A stretch of DNA of 64,000 nucleotides, taken from Methylobacterium persicinum (GTDB lineage: Bacteria; Pseudomonadota; Alphaproteobacteria; Rhizobiales; Beijerinckiaceae). Below the pieces are notes generated by a model that had not been told where the DNA came from, did not search any database, and saw nothing but the letters and a program-made list of their open reading frames with translations. The DNA lies in assembly GCF_022179525.1 (NCBI RefSeq), contig NZ_BPQX01000010.1, positions 1 through 64,000 of the forward strand, given 5' to 3'. The first letter of the stretch is position 1. Every line of letters begins with the position of its first letter. Positions 1 to 10,477 of this stretch are shown piece after piece. The position numbers and the translations under genes are program-made.

Positions 1-2
1 CC

Positions 3-779
3 CTCCCACCCGTCTCCCCCGCCCTGTGGCGCTTCATGGGGGCGTGGTTCGCCCGCTACCTGCGCCGTCATCTCGACGGGCTGAGCCTGCCCCTCTGGAG
101 CGCTTCGCCTGTCGCGGGCCATCCCGGCCCGCTGGTGATCTACAGCAACCACCCCGCGTGGTGGGATGCCGCGACGATCATCCTGCTCGCCAACCGGCTC
201 TATCCCGGTCGCGACCACCGGGCCCCGTTCGATGCGGCGATGCTCGCCAAGTACAGGATCTTCGAGCGCCTCGGTGCCTTCGGCGTCGATCTCGATTCCC
301 CCCGGGGGGCGGCGCAGTTCCTGGCGGCCGCGAGGGCCATCCTCGCCCGGCCCGGCGCCACGATCTGGATCACCGCCCAGGGACGCTTCCAGGATGTCCG
401 CGTCCGACCCCTGGGCCTGCGCCCCGGCGTCGCCCGGCTGGCGGAACTCGCCCCCGACACCCTGTTCGTGCCGCTCGCCCTCGAATACGCCTTCTGGGAC
501 GAGCGGGGTGCGGAGGCCTTCGCCGCCTTCGGCCCAGCCCTTAGCGGAGCGGACCTCGCCGCCCTGCCCCGGCCGGAACGCCTCGCCCGCCTCGAAGGCG
601 CCCTGACCGAAACCCTCGACCGCCTCGCGGCCGATGTGATGAGCCGGGAGCCGCAGCGCTTCCGGCCCGTGTTGGCGGGCCGGAAGGGCGTCGGCGGGAT
701 CTACGACCTGTGGCGGGCCGCCGCCGCCCGCCTCCGGGGCCGGCGGTTCGACCCCGCCCACCGCAGCGCGGGGGAATGA
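3..779 (+). CDS. Lysophospholipid-type acyltransferase (PlsC/LPLAT superfamily), 5' partial
   Basis: This enzyme would transfer an acyl chain from acyl-CoA or acyl-ACP to an alcohol group at the inner membrane. NHPAWWD is the family's N-H-x4-D catalytic box. TAQGRFQDVRVRP, about 80 residues later, sits where the EGTR-like motif is expected. The frame has no stop between the window edge and the first ATG at 36, so the true start probably lies outside the window. The stop overlaps the start of the next gene (ATGA), which implies translational coupling with the glycosyltransferase. The pair could glycosylate and then acylate a lipid or carotenoid, but the acceptor cannot be read from the sequence. 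Confidence 0.8.
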   Translation, partial: LPPVSPALWRFMGAWFARYLRRHLDGLSLPLWSASPVAGHPGPLVIYSNHPAWWDAATIILLANRLYPGRDHRAPFDAAMLAKYRIFERLGAFGVDLDSPRGAAQFLAAARAILARPGATIWITAQGRFQDVRVRPLGLRPGVARLAELAPDTLFVPLALEYAFWDERGAEAFAAFGPALSGADLAALPRPERLARLEGALTETLDRLAADVMSREPQRFRPVLAGRKGVGGIYDLWRAAAARLRGRRFDPAHRSAGE

Positions 780-1912
780 GCGCGGCGATGCTGACCTTCC
801 TCGCCCTGCTCTGCCTGATCGCCGCCCTGCTGCCGGCCGGCCTCGCGGTCGCCAACCTCCTCGCCCTCAGAACCCCGGCGCCCGAGCCCGGCGATGACCT
901 CGTCTCGATCCTGATCCCCGCCCGCAACGAGGCCGGCAACATCGAAGGCACCGTCCGGGCAGCCCTGGCCAGCGTCGGCGTGCCGGTGGAGGTCATCGTC
1001 GGCGACGACCACTCGACGGACGCCACCGCCGCCATCGTGACCGGCCTCGGCGATCCGCGCCTGCGCCTCGCCCCCGTTCCCGACCTACCCGAGGGCTGGA
1101 CCGGGAAAAATCACGCCTGCGCCCACCTCGCCGGCCTCGCCCGCGGCCGGTGGCTCCTGTTCATCGACGCCGACGTGACCCTCCAGCCCCAGGCCGCCGC
1201 CGCCCTCTCCGCCCGCGCCCGGCACACCGGGGCGGCCCTGGTCAGCGCGGTGCCGCGCCAGCGGATGGACACCCTCGGCGAGCGGCTGACCGTGCCGATG
1301 ATCAACTTCCTGCTCGTCGGCTACCTGCCGGTGCCGCTGATGCGGCGCCTGCCGAACCCGTCCCTCGCCACCGCCTGCGGGCAGCTCGTCCTGTTCGATC
1401 CCGCCGCCTATGCCGCCACCGGGGGCCACGGCGCCGTGCGCGCCTTCCTGCACGACGGGGTGCGCCTCGCCCCGATCTTCCGCCGGGCCGGCTACCGGAC
1501 AGACCTCGTGGCCGGGGCGCACATCGCCACCTGCCGGATGTACGACGGATTCGCCGCCGCCTGGGCCGGTTTTTCGAAGAACGCCCACGAGGGCCTCGCC
1601 ACGCCCCGCGCCCTGCCCCTGTGGACGGCGCTCCTCGGCCTCGGGCACCTGTTGCCGTTGCCCCTGACCCTCGCCGGTCTTGCCGGTCTGCTGCCGCCGG
1701 AGGCGACGCTGCTGAGCGCCATGGCGCTGGCTGTCTCGCTCGCCACCCGCGCGGCGATCACCTTGGCGACCGGGGAACCCGCGGCGACGATTCCCCTGCA
1801 CCCGGCGTCCATCGCCGTGGCGCTGGCGATCCAGTGGAACGTGCTCCTGCGCCGGGAACGGGCCGGGGCGGCGACCTGGAAGGGCCGGAGCTATCCGGTG
1901 GGCGGGGCCTGA
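776..1912 (+). CDS. Family 2 glycosyltransferase, membrane-anchored (HpnB/CrtQ/CruG-like)
   Basis: This is a GT-A fold glycosyltransferase of 378 residues using a nucleotide-sugar donor at the cytoplasmic membrane. One N-terminal transmembrane helix (residues 5-28) is followed by SILIPARNEAGNI, which opens the GT2 domain, and FIDADV supplies the DxD metal and sugar-nucleotide motif. Hydrophobic helices fill roughly residues 275-350. The ATG at 776 was chosen because it overlaps the acyltransferase stop; an ATG at 710 would overlap far more. GT2 enzymes with this architecture act on hopanoids or carotenoids and often neighbour an acyltransferase. A role in carotenoid glycoside ester synthesis is plausible but inferred. 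Confidence 0.8.
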   Translation: MSAAMLTFLALLCLIAALLPAGLAVANLLALRTPAPEPGDDLVSILIPARNEAGNIEGTVRAALASVGVPVEVIVGDDHSTDATAAIVTGLGDPRLRLAPVPDLPEGWTGKNHACAHLAGLARGRWLLFIDADVTLQPQAAAALSARARHTGAALVSAVPRQRMDTLGERLTVPMINFLLVGYLPVPLMRRLPNPSLATACGQLVLFDPAAYAATGGHGAVRAFLHDGVRLAPIFRRAGYRTDLVAGAHIATCRMYDGFAAAWAGFSKNAHEGLATPRALPLWTALLGLGHLLPLPLTLAGLAGLLPPEATLLSAMALAVSLATRAAITLATGEPAATIPLHPASIAVALAIQWNVLLRRERAGAATWKGRSYPVGGA

Positions 1913-1945
1913 CCCCCTCGGTAGAGAACCGACTCCCACCCTACC

Positions 1946-2052
1946 CCTCATCCTGAGGTGCCTGCAGCGCGGGCCTCGAAGGAGCCCTCCAGACAGCGCG
2001 CGCTCCCTGGAGCCCTCCTTCGAGGCTGCTGGCGCAGCACCTCAGGATGAGG
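1946..2052. repeat. Dispersed palindromic element, family A copy 1
   Basis: The outer arms CCTCATCCTGAGGTGC and GCACCTCAGGATGAGG are perfect 16-bp inverted repeats. Inside them lies a second, imperfect pair built on GCCTCGAAGGAG and CTCCTTCGAGGC. The element lies between the converging glycosyltransferase and cutA genes, 33 nt after one stop codon and 24 nt from the other. It could fold into a long hairpin in either transcript. Five more copies occur in this window. Confidence 0.9.
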
Positions 2053-2076
2053 TGGGAGGGTGGGGTGAACGGTTCC

Positions 2077-2403
2077 TCATGCCCCGCCGGACGTTTCCGC
2101 CATGATCCACGCCGCGGTGTCCGGGTCGGCGTCCTGCACCGGCAGGGCGAGGAGGATCGGCGTCTCGTAGGGGTGGCGGCCCTTCACGGCGGCGAAGAGG
2201 GCGTCCTTCAGGCCCTCGCGGCTCTTGAGGATCGCCACCACCTCGTCGGCCCGCTCCACCGCGCCCTGCCAGGCATAGACCGACTTCATCCCCGGCAGGA
2301 CGTTGACGCAGGCGGCGAGGCGGTCGCGCACCAGGGCCTCGCCGATGTTGAGGGCCGAGGCTTGGTCGGGAAAGGTGGTGTAGACGAGGAGCGGGCGCTC
2401 CAT
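2077..2403 (-). CDS. cutA: Divalent cation tolerance protein CutA
   Basis: A 108-residue protein of the CutA1 family, small trimeric cytoplasmic proteins linked to copper and divalent cation tolerance. The N-terminal LLVYTTFPDQASA strand, ACVNVLPGMKSVYAWQG in the middle and the HPYETPILLALPV segment are the family's conserved blocks, and the length is normal. It converges on the glycosyltransferase gene and runs divergently from nadK. CutA's exact biochemical role is unsettled even in studied species. Confidence 0.93.
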   Translation of the reverse strand: MERPLLVYTTFPDQASALNIGEALVRDRLAACVNVLPGMKSVYAWQGAVERADEVVAILKSREGLKDALFAAVKGRHPYETPILLALPVQDADPDTAAWIMAETSGGA

Positions 2404-2531
2404 GCTATGCCTCCATCGTGCGGTGTCCTTGAGTGAGGCGCCGTCATGGCCGACGTCAACCGGGCGGGTCCGCTCGACAGCTTGGGAGCCCCACGTGACC
2501 CAGACGCTCCGGCCCGGCCCGACCTGACGCC

Positions 2532-3296
2532 ATGCGCAGCAAATCCATCGCCTTCGTGGCGAGCCCGACCCGGGATGCCCGCGAGGCCGCCGCCACGCTG
2601 ATGCGGCGCTACGACCATGTCTCGCCGGAGGAAGCGGACGTGGTGGTGGCCCTCGGGGGCGACGGCCTGATGCTGCAGGTGCTCCACCGCTTCATGGATG
2701 CGCCGAAGCCGATCTACGGCATGAACCGGGGCACCGTCGGCTTCCTGATGAACGAGTTCGGGGAGGACGACCTGCGCGAGCGCCTGGACAAGGCCCACCG
2801 CAGCGTGATCCACCCCCTCCTGATGCAGGCCACCGACACCGAGGGGCGGGCCCACACCGCCCGGGCGATCAACGAGGTCTACCTGCTCCGGCAGACCCAT
2901 CAGACCGCCAAGCTGAAGATCTCCGTGGACGGGCAGGTGCGCCTGGAACAGCTGATCGCGGACGGGGTGCTCTGCGCCACCGCCGCGGGCTCGACGGCCT
3001 ATAACCTTTCCGTGGGGGGGCCGATCCTGCCGCTCGACGCCAAGCTGCTGGCCCTCACGCCGATCTCCGCCTTCCGCCCCCGGCGGTGGCGCGGGGCGCT
3101 GCTGCCGGATTACGCCCGGATCCACATTGAGGTGCTGGATGCCGGCCACCGGCCGGTGGCCGCGGTCGCCGACCATACTGAATTCCGCCGGGTCTGCACC
3201 GTGGAGACCTCCCTCGACCGCAGCACGAACCTCGTGCTCCTGCACGATCCGGGGCACAGCCTCGACGAGCGGATTCTCAGGGAGCAGTTCGGGTAG
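2532..3296 (+). CDS. nadK: NAD kinase
   Basis: This enzyme phosphorylates NAD to NADP using ATP or polyphosphate, setting the NADP pool in the cytoplasm. At 254 residues it matches the short alphaproteobacterial form. [15 protein letters not shown] carries the GGDG nucleotide-binding signature, [10 protein letters not shown] and INEVYLLR follow at the expected spacing, and [17 protein letters not shown] is the second conserved block. It is monocistronic and followed 30 nt after its stop by a family A palindrome. Confidence 0.95.
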   Translation: MRSKSIAFVASPTRDAREAAATLMRRYDHVSPEEADVVVALGGDGLMLQVLHRFMDAPKPIYGMNRGTVGFLMNEFGEDDLRERLDKAHRSVIHPLLMQATDTEGRAHTARAINEVYLLRQTHQTAKLKISVDGQVRLEQLIADGVLCATAAGSTAYNLSVGGPILPLDAKLLALTPISAFRPRRWRGALLPDYARIHIEVLDAGHRPVAAVADHTEFRRVCTVETSLDRSTNLVLLHDPGHSLDERILREQFG

Positions 3297-3326
3297 CGGA
3301 CCTCTTCACGGCATCTCCCACCCTCA

Positions 3327-3434
3327 CCTCATCCTGAGGTGCCCGCGCCAGCGGGCCTCGAAGGAGGGTTCCAGGGATCGCAGTGTCTACTGGAGCCCTC
3401 CTTCGAGGCTGCTCCGCAGCACCTCAGGATGAGG
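3327..3434. repeat. Dispersed palindromic element, family A copy 2
   Basis: It has the same perfect 16-bp outer arms as copy 1 (CCTCATCCTGAGGTGC and its inverse), with inner arms around CCTCGAAGGAGG and CCTCCTTCGAGG. It lies between the stop codons of the convergent nadK and pmtA-like genes. Confidence 0.9.
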
Positions 3435-3484
3435 TCGGGGGCGGACCAATGTCGGAACGTTCCCCCTCCTGCAGGGGAAAACCC

Positions 3485-4123
3485 TCAGGGCCGACGGTAC
3501 ACCCACACCCGGGCCGGGGGCAGGTTGAGCCATACCCGGTTCGAGGGCGCGGCCGTATAGCTGCCCGCCTCGCACTTGGCCGGAATCGGCGGCACCACGG
3601 CGTAGGTGAACTGCACGAAGGGCGAGCCCGGCCGCATCAGGTCATGGGCGGCATTCAGCAGGTCGAGGCGCTGTTCCAGGGGCTTGGTGAAGAGCGGCAG
3701 GCTCGAGATCGTCGCCGCACCGGGCTCCGCCAGCACCGTCCCGAGGGTGGCGCGGATGTCGTAGGCATCGCCGCGAATCACCGTGACGCCGGGGAAGCGG
3801 CGGCTGAGCAGCCGGCAGAAATCGGGGTTGAACTCCACGAGGATCAGCCGCTCGGGGGCGATACCCCGGCGGATCAGCGCCTCCGTCACCGGCCCGGTTC
3901 CCGGCCCCAGCTCGATCACCGGTCCGCCCTGTTGCGGATCGACGTAGGAGGCCATCGTCCGGGCGAGCATCCGCCCCGATGGCGTCACCGCCCCGGTCAC
4001 GAGGGGCCGCTCCAGCCAGGACCGCAGGAACCTCGCCTCGTCCTCCAGCGGATCGCGTCTCGGCCCACGGAGCCGGCCTTCGATGCCGGGGACCTTTGCA
4101 CTGGAGTGGCGCAGCGGCGGCAA
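3485..4123 (-). CDS. pmtA: PmtA-type SAM-dependent phospholipid N-methyltransferase
   Basis: Probable class I methyltransferase converting phosphatidylethanolamine stepwise to phosphatidylcholine at the membrane. ELGPGTGPVTEAL is SAM motif I. The context DEARFLRSWLERP...TGAVTPSGR before it, and QFTYAVVPPIP and RVWLNLPPARVWVYRR at the C-terminus, match the Rhodobacter/Sinorhizobium PmtA type. Length (212) is normal. The start is uncertain: the only initiation codon ahead of the conserved N-terminus is a TTG at 4123, and the first ATG would remove motif-proximal sequence. Lipid substrate is inferred from family resemblance; other small-molecule substrates are possible. Confidence 0.75.
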   Translation of the reverse strand: MPPLRHSSAKVPGIEGRLRGPRRDPLEDEARFLRSWLERPLVTGAVTPSGRMLARTMASYVDPQQGGPVIELGPGTGPVTEALIRRGIAPERLILVEFNPDFCRLLSRRFPGVTVIRGDAYDIRATLGTVLAEPGAATISSLPLFTKPLEQRLDLLNAAHDLMRPGSPFVQFTYAVVPPIPAKCEAGSYTAAPSNRVWLNLPPARVWVYRRP

Positions 4124-4252
4124 GTCCTGGATTCCCGATGCCGGTGAGAGACGAAAAGTGTGTGGCAGGCTAACGTATCTATCGTCCAGCCAAGGCGTCG
4201 CCTAGGGCATGCGCGCCACGGCACGACGCCGCGCGCATGTCCCGGACGCAAA

Positions 4253-5398
4253 TCACGCCTTGGCGGCGCCTCCGAAGAACTCGCGAACCTTGGAAAAGAA
4301 CCCAGCCGACTCGGGATGATTCTCGGGCGAGGCCGACTGATCGAACTCCAGCAGCAGCTCCCGCTGGCGCTTGGTGAGGTTCTGAGGGGTCTCGACGAAG
4401 ACCTGGATGTAGAGGTCGCCGACCTCCCGCGAGCGCAGGACCGGCATGCCCTTGCCCTTAATGCGGAATTGCTTGGCGGTCTGCGTGCCGGAGGGGATAC
4501 GCACCTGGGTCTGCGACCCATCGATCACCGGCACGGTGATCTCGCCCGAGAGGGCCGCGGTCACCATGGAGATCGGCACGCGGCAGAACAGGTCGGCCCC
4601 GTCCCGTTGGAAGAATTCGTGGGGCTTGATCGAGAGGAAGACGTAGAGATCGCCGGACGGCCCGCCGCGCAGGCCGCTCTCGCCCTCTCCGGCGAGCCGG
4701 ATGCGCAGGCCGTCATCGACGCCCGCCGGCACGTTGATGGAGAGCGTGCGCTCCCGGTTGACCCGGCCCGCGCCGTGACAGTTCGGGCAGGGATCGTCCA
4801 CGATCTCGCCGCGGCCGTGGCAGTTCGGGCAGGTGCGCTCGATGGCGAAGAACCCCTGCGCCGCCCGCACCCGACCGTAGCCGCCGCAGGTCGCGCAAGG
4901 GCGGGGCTTCGAACCCGGCTTGGCGCCGCTGCCGGCACAGGTCTCGCAGGTGATGGAGGTCGGGATCTTGATGGTCTCGGCCTTGCCGGTGAAGGCCTCC
5001 TCGAGGGTGATCTCAAGGTTGTAGCGCAGGTCGGCTCCGCGTTCCCGCCCCGGCGCACCGCCGCCCCGGCGGCCACCGGGGGCACCCCGGCCGTCACCGA
5101 AGAAGTTGTCGAAGATGTCCGACATGAAGTCGCCGAACTCGTTGCCGAAGCCCGGCCCGCCCCCGCCGCCCTGGCTGAAGGCGGCATGGCCGAACCGGTC
5201 GTAGGCGGCGCGCTTCTGCCCGTCGGAGAGGCACTGATAGGCCTCGTTGATCTCCTTGAACTTGATCTCGGCTTCCTTGTCGCCGGGATTCCGGTCGGGG
5301 TGAAACGTCATCGCGAGCTTGCGGAAGGCGACCTTCATCTCGCCTTCCGTGGCGGTCTTGGCGACCCCCAGAACCTCGTAGTAGTCCCGCTTCGACAT
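4253..5398 (-). CDS. dnaJ: Chaperone protein DnaJ
   Basis: DnaJ delivers unfolded clients to DnaK and stimulates its ATPase. The J domain (residues 4-70) carries the HPD tripeptide in [10 protein letters not shown] Gly/Phe-rich linker follows, then a zinc-binding region with four CxxCxGxG-type repeats ([32 protein letters not shown]), then the client-binding C-terminal domain. At 381 residues it is full length. It lies 334 nt downstream of dnaK on the same strand, so it may be read from the dnaK promoter, although a palindrome and a hairpin lie in the gap. Confidence 0.97.
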   Translation of the reverse strand: MSKRDYYEVLGVAKTATEGEMKVAFRKLAMTFHPDRNPGDKEAEIKFKEINEAYQCLSDGQKRAAYDRFGHAAFSQGGGGGPGFGNEFGDFMSDIFDNFFGDGRGAPGGRRGGGAPGRERGADLRYNLEITLEEAFTGKAETIKIPTSITCETCAGSGAKPGSKPRPCATCGGYGRVRAAQGFFAIERTCPNCHGRGEIVDDPCPNCHGAGRVNRERTLSINVPAGVDDGLRIRLAGEGESGLRGGPSGDLYVFLSIKPHEFFQRDGADLFCRVPISMVTAALSGEITVPVIDGSQTQVRIPSGTQTAKQFRIKGKGMPVLRSREVGDLYIQVFVETPQNLTKRQRELLLEFDQSASPENHPESAGFFSKVREFFGGAAKA

Positions 5399-5464
5399 CC
5401 CGTTCCGACTCCGGACAATCCCTAACGCGACCTCAGGGCCCGACCGTCACGGTCACGGCCCTCC

Positions 5465-5557
5465 CGTCATTGCGAGCGCAGCGAAGCCATCCGAGGTCGC
5501 GCCAAGGCTTCGGATCGTCCCGCTGCCCTGGGTCGCTTCGCTGCGCTCGCAACGACG
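5465..5557. repeat. Dispersed palindromic element, family B long copy 1
   Basis: The left arm CGTCATTGCGAGCGCAGCGA pairs with a right arm ending TGCGCTCGCAACGACG. The centre contains a weaker dyad (AAGCC-ATCCGA against TCGGATCG). This element occurs in long form twice more (near 39.5 and 45.6 kb) and in collapsed form near 16.1 and 42.9 kb. Confidence 0.85.
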
Positions 5558-5685
5558 GCGAGCGTTTCAGGAGCCCTGCCGACCGCCCGGTCGTACACTC
5601 CGGAGGAGGTCACGGACGGAAGGCACGGCACCTGGGCCTATCACTCGCTGCTGTACCCGCGCACGACGCGACCGCAAGCGAAGAC

Positions 5686-5707
5686 GGGGCCGGATCGCTC
5701 CGGCCCC
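5686..5707 (-). terminator. Hairpin after dnaK, possible attenuator
   Basis: An 8-bp perfect stem GGGGCCGG/CCGGCCCC with a 6-nt loop begins about 25 nt after the dnaK stop. The base run that would follow it in the transcript is only weakly U-rich, so partial termination or 3'-end protection is more likely than a strong stop. Confidence 0.5.
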
Positions 5708-5732
5708 GCAACGTTTCGGACGAGCGTGGCAA

Positions 5733-7652
<1,920 letters not shown>

Positions 7653-8054
7653 GGTGGGATCCCTCTTCTGTCGCGTTCAAGCAGACCGCCGAGCCCCGAA
7701 GCAGCTCGGCCCATGGCAATTCAGAACTCGCGGTGGAGACTGACGCATCTGATGTGAGTACGGGACCCTGGCCGGATCAAGGGCCGCGAACGGCCGAAAT
7801 CCGCAGGATAATCCCGCGTCGTCGGCGATATAAGAACCGCGGCTGCGGCCCGCAAGAAGCCCCGCGGGGAGGGAACGCGAGGGGCCCGGTGGCCCTTTCC
7901 GGCGGGCCGTGCCCATCACAGAGCCCGGCCGCCCCCTTCCCGCACGCCGCGATTTGTTGCTCCGCTGCCACGTCGGTGCCACCGATGGCGTGTTAACCCT
8001 GTCTCCAGGGATCGTGACCGGCCCCCCAGGAAGACATCACCCCACGAGCCCTCC
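7653..8054. other. Intergenic region between divergent dnaK and the exported protein gene
   Basis: This 402-nt region carries the dnaK promoter and leader on the minus strand and must also hold the promoter of the plus-strand gene. ORFs here are short and lack family resemblance or good ribosome sites. No CIRCE operator (TTAGCACTC inverted repeat) was seen. Confidence 0.6.
7827..7856 (-). promoter_or_regulatory. Candidate RpoH (sigma-32) promoter for dnaKJ
   Basis: Read on the minus strand, CTTGCG is followed after 16 nt by CTTATATC. This agrees with the alphaproteobacterial heat-shock pattern of CTTG, a 16-18 nt spacer and a C-T-A-T-rich -10. Transcription would begin near 7818, about 165 nt before the dnaK start. 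The assignment rests on pattern and position only. Confidence 0.6.
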
Positions 8055-9056
8055 TTGCCCGCGAGCCCGCACCGTCCGACCCGCATCCTCCTGCTTTCCG
8101 CCGTGGCGGCCGGGCTCGCCCTCGGGGCGCCCGCCGGCCCGGCACAGGCGCAGAATTTTCTCGAACGCCTGTTCGGCATCAAGCCGGAGCGCCCCCCGGT
8201 CCCGCGGCTGAACGTACCCGAGGGCGCGCCGCCGCCCGGCCCTGCCAACCCCGAGGAGCCCGGCCAGCCGGGCCCGGCCGCCCCCGAGGCGGCGCGGCCC
8301 GCCCCCGTGCCGCGGGGTCCGGTGGTGCTGAAGGTCCCGAGCGAGGACAGCGTCGTCGGCCAGGACCTGCAGCTCAACGGCACCAGCGGCGCCCTCCGGC
8401 TGGAGCGGGCCGGCGCCGGCCTCGCCGCCGCGGTGACCCTGCCGGGCACCAAGGTCTCCCAGCCGAGCGAGAGTTGCAGCGTGAAGCTCGGCGGCGGCAA
8501 GCCGATTCCCCTCACCTCCATGGGAAAGCCCGACGGTGCGCCGCGCTACGAGGCGCCCGCCGCCGAATGTCCCCTGCGCTTCGACGTGACCGACGGCGGC
8601 GTGATGGTGACGACCCTCGATTCCGGCCAGACCTGCACCTTCTCCGCCGCCGACTGCGCGACGACGCCCGTGGGCCTGTGGGGTCCGCCGCCGGCGACCC
8701 TGATCCCCCGGGCCGGGGAGTTCGATTCGGCCAGGGGCGTCGCCGACAAGGCGGTGCGGGACAACTACAAGCTGATGACCCAGCGCGCCCGCCGGGAGGA
8801 CGTGCGGCCGATCGTGGCCGAGCAGGCCGCCTTCTCCGCCGACCGGGAGCAGTTCTGCCGGAGCTATGCCCGGGAGGGCACGCACGGCTTCTGCCACCTG
8901 CGCTTCACCGAGAACCGTTCCCTGGCGCTCGCCACGCGCCTGGGCGCGAACACCGCCGCGCCCACGGCTGCGGTGGCCGCCCCGCGCAAGCCGCGCCAGA
9001 GGCCGGCCGTCGAGGGCATGAACCCGGACATGGGCGGTGCGCCCGAGCCGGAATAG
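8055..9056 (+). CDS. Exported Pro-rich protein with LprI/DUF1311-like C-terminus
   Basis: This 333-residue protein has a signal peptide (positive start, hydrophobic core LLLSAVAAGLALGAPAG, Ala-x-Ala at residues 31-33). A long Pro/Gly/Glu-rich linker follows (about residues 45-95), then a globular part with paired cysteines. Its end, REQFCRSYAREG...FCHLRFTENRSLAL, resembles the cysteine pattern of lysozyme-inhibitor LprI/DUF1311 domains. It is therefore probably periplasmic. The start is a TTG at 8055. A periplasmic role, perhaps at the cell wall, is inferred; no function is assigned. Confidence 0.7.
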   Translation: MPASPHRPTRILLLSAVAAGLALGAPAGPAQAQNFLERLFGIKPERPPVPRLNVPEGAPPPGPANPEEPGQPGPAAPEAARPAPVPRGPVVLKVPSEDSVVGQDLQLNGTSGALRLERAGAGLAAAVTLPGTKVSQPSESCSVKLGGGKPIPLTSMGKPDGAPRYEAPAAECPLRFDVTDGGVMVTTLDSGQTCTFSAADCATTPVGLWGPPPATLIPRAGEFDSARGVADKAVRDNYKLMTQRARREDVRPIVAEQAAFSADREQFCRSYAREGTHGFCHLRFTENRSLALATRLGANTAAPTAAVAAPRKPRQRPAVEGMNPDMGGAPEPE

Positions 9057-9089
9057 CAGCAGGCCCTACCCACGTCGGAAAGACGGTTT

Positions 9090-9118
9090 CCCCTCTCCCC
9101 GTCTTGCGGGGAGAGGGG
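9090..9118. terminator. Bidirectional hairpin terminator, family C copy 1
   Basis: A perfect 11-bp stem CCCCTCTCCCC/GGGGAGAGGGG closes a 7-nt loop between the converging stop codons of the LprI-like gene and yqgE. There is no strong U tract on either side. A related CTCTCCCCC/GGGGGAGAG hairpin follows manC. Confidence 0.65.
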
Positions 9119-9124
9119 AGCCCG

Positions 9125-9745
9125 TCAGGCCCGCCCGACGCTCGCCGAGAGCATGGCCGGGTCGATGCCGTTGACCCGGAGGGTCCGCTCGTATTTCGAG
9201 TCGAGGTCGGCGTTGAAGATCAGGCTCGGATCCGCCTGACAGTTCAGCCAGCCGTTGGCCATGATCTCGCTCTCGAGCTGCCCCGCCTGCCAGCCGGCAT
9301 AGCCCAGGGCCAGCACCGCGTTGGCGGGCCCCTCGCCGCTGGCGATCGCCCGCAGGATCTCCACCGTGGCGGTCAGGCAAATTCCATCGTCGATGATCAG
9401 CGTCGACTGGGCGATGTGGAAGTCGTCCGAGTGCAGGACGAATCCCCGCCGCCCCTCCACCGGGCCGCCCATCAGCACCGGCATGTGACCGACCCGCTCG
9501 CGCAGGCGGATGGCGTCCGCCTCCGGCGCCACGTCGAGCTGCACCAGCAGGTCCGGCATGCTGATGTCGGTGGCCGCCTTGTTGACGATGATTCCCATCG
9601 CCCCGTCCGCCGAATGGGCGCAGATATAGACCACGGAACGGGCGAACCGCTCGTCCGCCATCCCCGGCATCGCCACCAGGAACTGACCGTCGAGATAGTT
9701 CGAGCCGGAGAGCGCGGTCTGCCGGGGAGGAAGGGATGTCGGCAT
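9125..9745 (-). CDS. YqgE/AlgH family protein
   Basis: A 206-residue cytoplasmic protein of the UPF0301 (YqgE/AlgH) family. The hallmark blocks are present: [22 protein letters not shown] at the start (residues 17-38), [26 protein letters not shown], and [15 protein letters not shown] near the end. Its function is not established; in Pseudomonas the name comes from alginate regulation. It runs divergently from a peroxiredoxin gene, and the two may share regulation. Confidence 0.9.
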   Translation of the reverse strand: MPTSLPPRQTALSGSNYLDGQFLVAMPGMADERFARSVVYICAHSADGAMGIIVNKAATDISMPDLLVQLDVAPEADAIRLRERVGHMPVLMGGPVEGRRGFVLHSDDFHIAQSTLIIDDGICLTATVEILRAIASGEGPANAVLALGYAGWQAGQLESEIMANGWLNCQADPSLIFNADLDSKYERTLRVNGIDPAMLSASVGRA

Positions 9746-9912
9746 GGGCCCATGCTGGCCCTGCCTCCGCGCATTGTCCAGCGGACAAAGTGGCTGCGGC
9801 GATGGGATCGTTACCCCCGGCTTCCCCGCCGACGTGCTCGACAGGCTCCCCCTCCCACGCTACGTCAGCCCCGATCCTGCGGGGGAGCCCCGCCCTACCG
9901 GAGTGACCAGAG

Positions 9913-10392
9913 ATGATCCAGGTCGGCGAACACCTGCCGCAGGCGACCTTCCGGGTGAACGGCCCGGACGGCCCGATGGCCCGCACCACCGACGACGTGT
10001 TCAAGGGGCGGCGGATCATCCTGATCGGCGTGCCCGGCGCCTTCACCCCGAGCTGCCACCGCAACCACCTGCCCGGCTTCGTGCAGCACCGGGACGAGAT
10101 CCTCGGCAAGGGCGTGGATGCCATCGCCGTCACCAGCGTCAACGACGTGTTCGTCCTCGACGCCTGGGCCAAGGCGAGCGCCGCCGAGGGAATCGAGTTC
10201 CTGGCCGACGGCAATGCCGACTTCGCCAAGGCCATCGGCCTGGAGATGGACGGCACCGGATTCGGCCTCGGCACCCGGTCGAAGCGCTACTCGATGCTGG
10301 TCGAGGACGGCGTGGTGCGCATCCTGAACGTCGAGGAATCGCCCTCCAAGGCCGAGGCGTCGGGCGCCGAGGCGATCCTGAAGGTGCTCTGA
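9913..10392 (+). CDS. Peroxiredoxin, Prx5-type
   Basis: A thiol peroxidase reducing hydrogen peroxide and alkyl hydroperoxides in the cytoplasm. VPGAFTPSCHRNHLPGF holds the peroxidatic Cys48 in the T/P-x-x-C setting typical of the Prx5 subgroup, and the Arg of the active site lies in GTRSKRYSM. At 159 residues it is the stand-alone form without a fused glutaredoxin. No second conserved cysteine is present, so it is probably a 1-Cys or glutaredoxin-recycled enzyme (inferred). Confidence 0.93.
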   Translation: MIQVGEHLPQATFRVNGPDGPMARTTDDVFKGRRIILIGVPGAFTPSCHRNHLPGFVQHRDEILGKGVDAIAVTSVNDVFVLDAWAKASAAEGIEFLADGNADFAKAIGLEMDGTGFGLGTRSKRYSMLVEDGVVRILNVEESPSKAEASGAEAILKVL

Positions 10393-10477
10393 CGGAGCTC
10401 TTCCCTGCCGGCCCTTTTGAGGCCACGTTCTCGGGGCTAGGGCTATCGCCGCCTGAAGCCTGATCCCCGGGACCCGC

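Larger units (their letters stand above)
5399..5732. other. dnaK-dnaJ intergenic region
   Basis: This 334-nt stretch holds no credible gene. It contains a long copy of palindrome family B and, nearer dnaK, a GC-rich hairpin. Both lie in the transcript if dnaK and dnaJ are co-transcribed and could set the ratio of the two messages. No separate dnaJ promoter was recognised. Confidence 0.6.
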
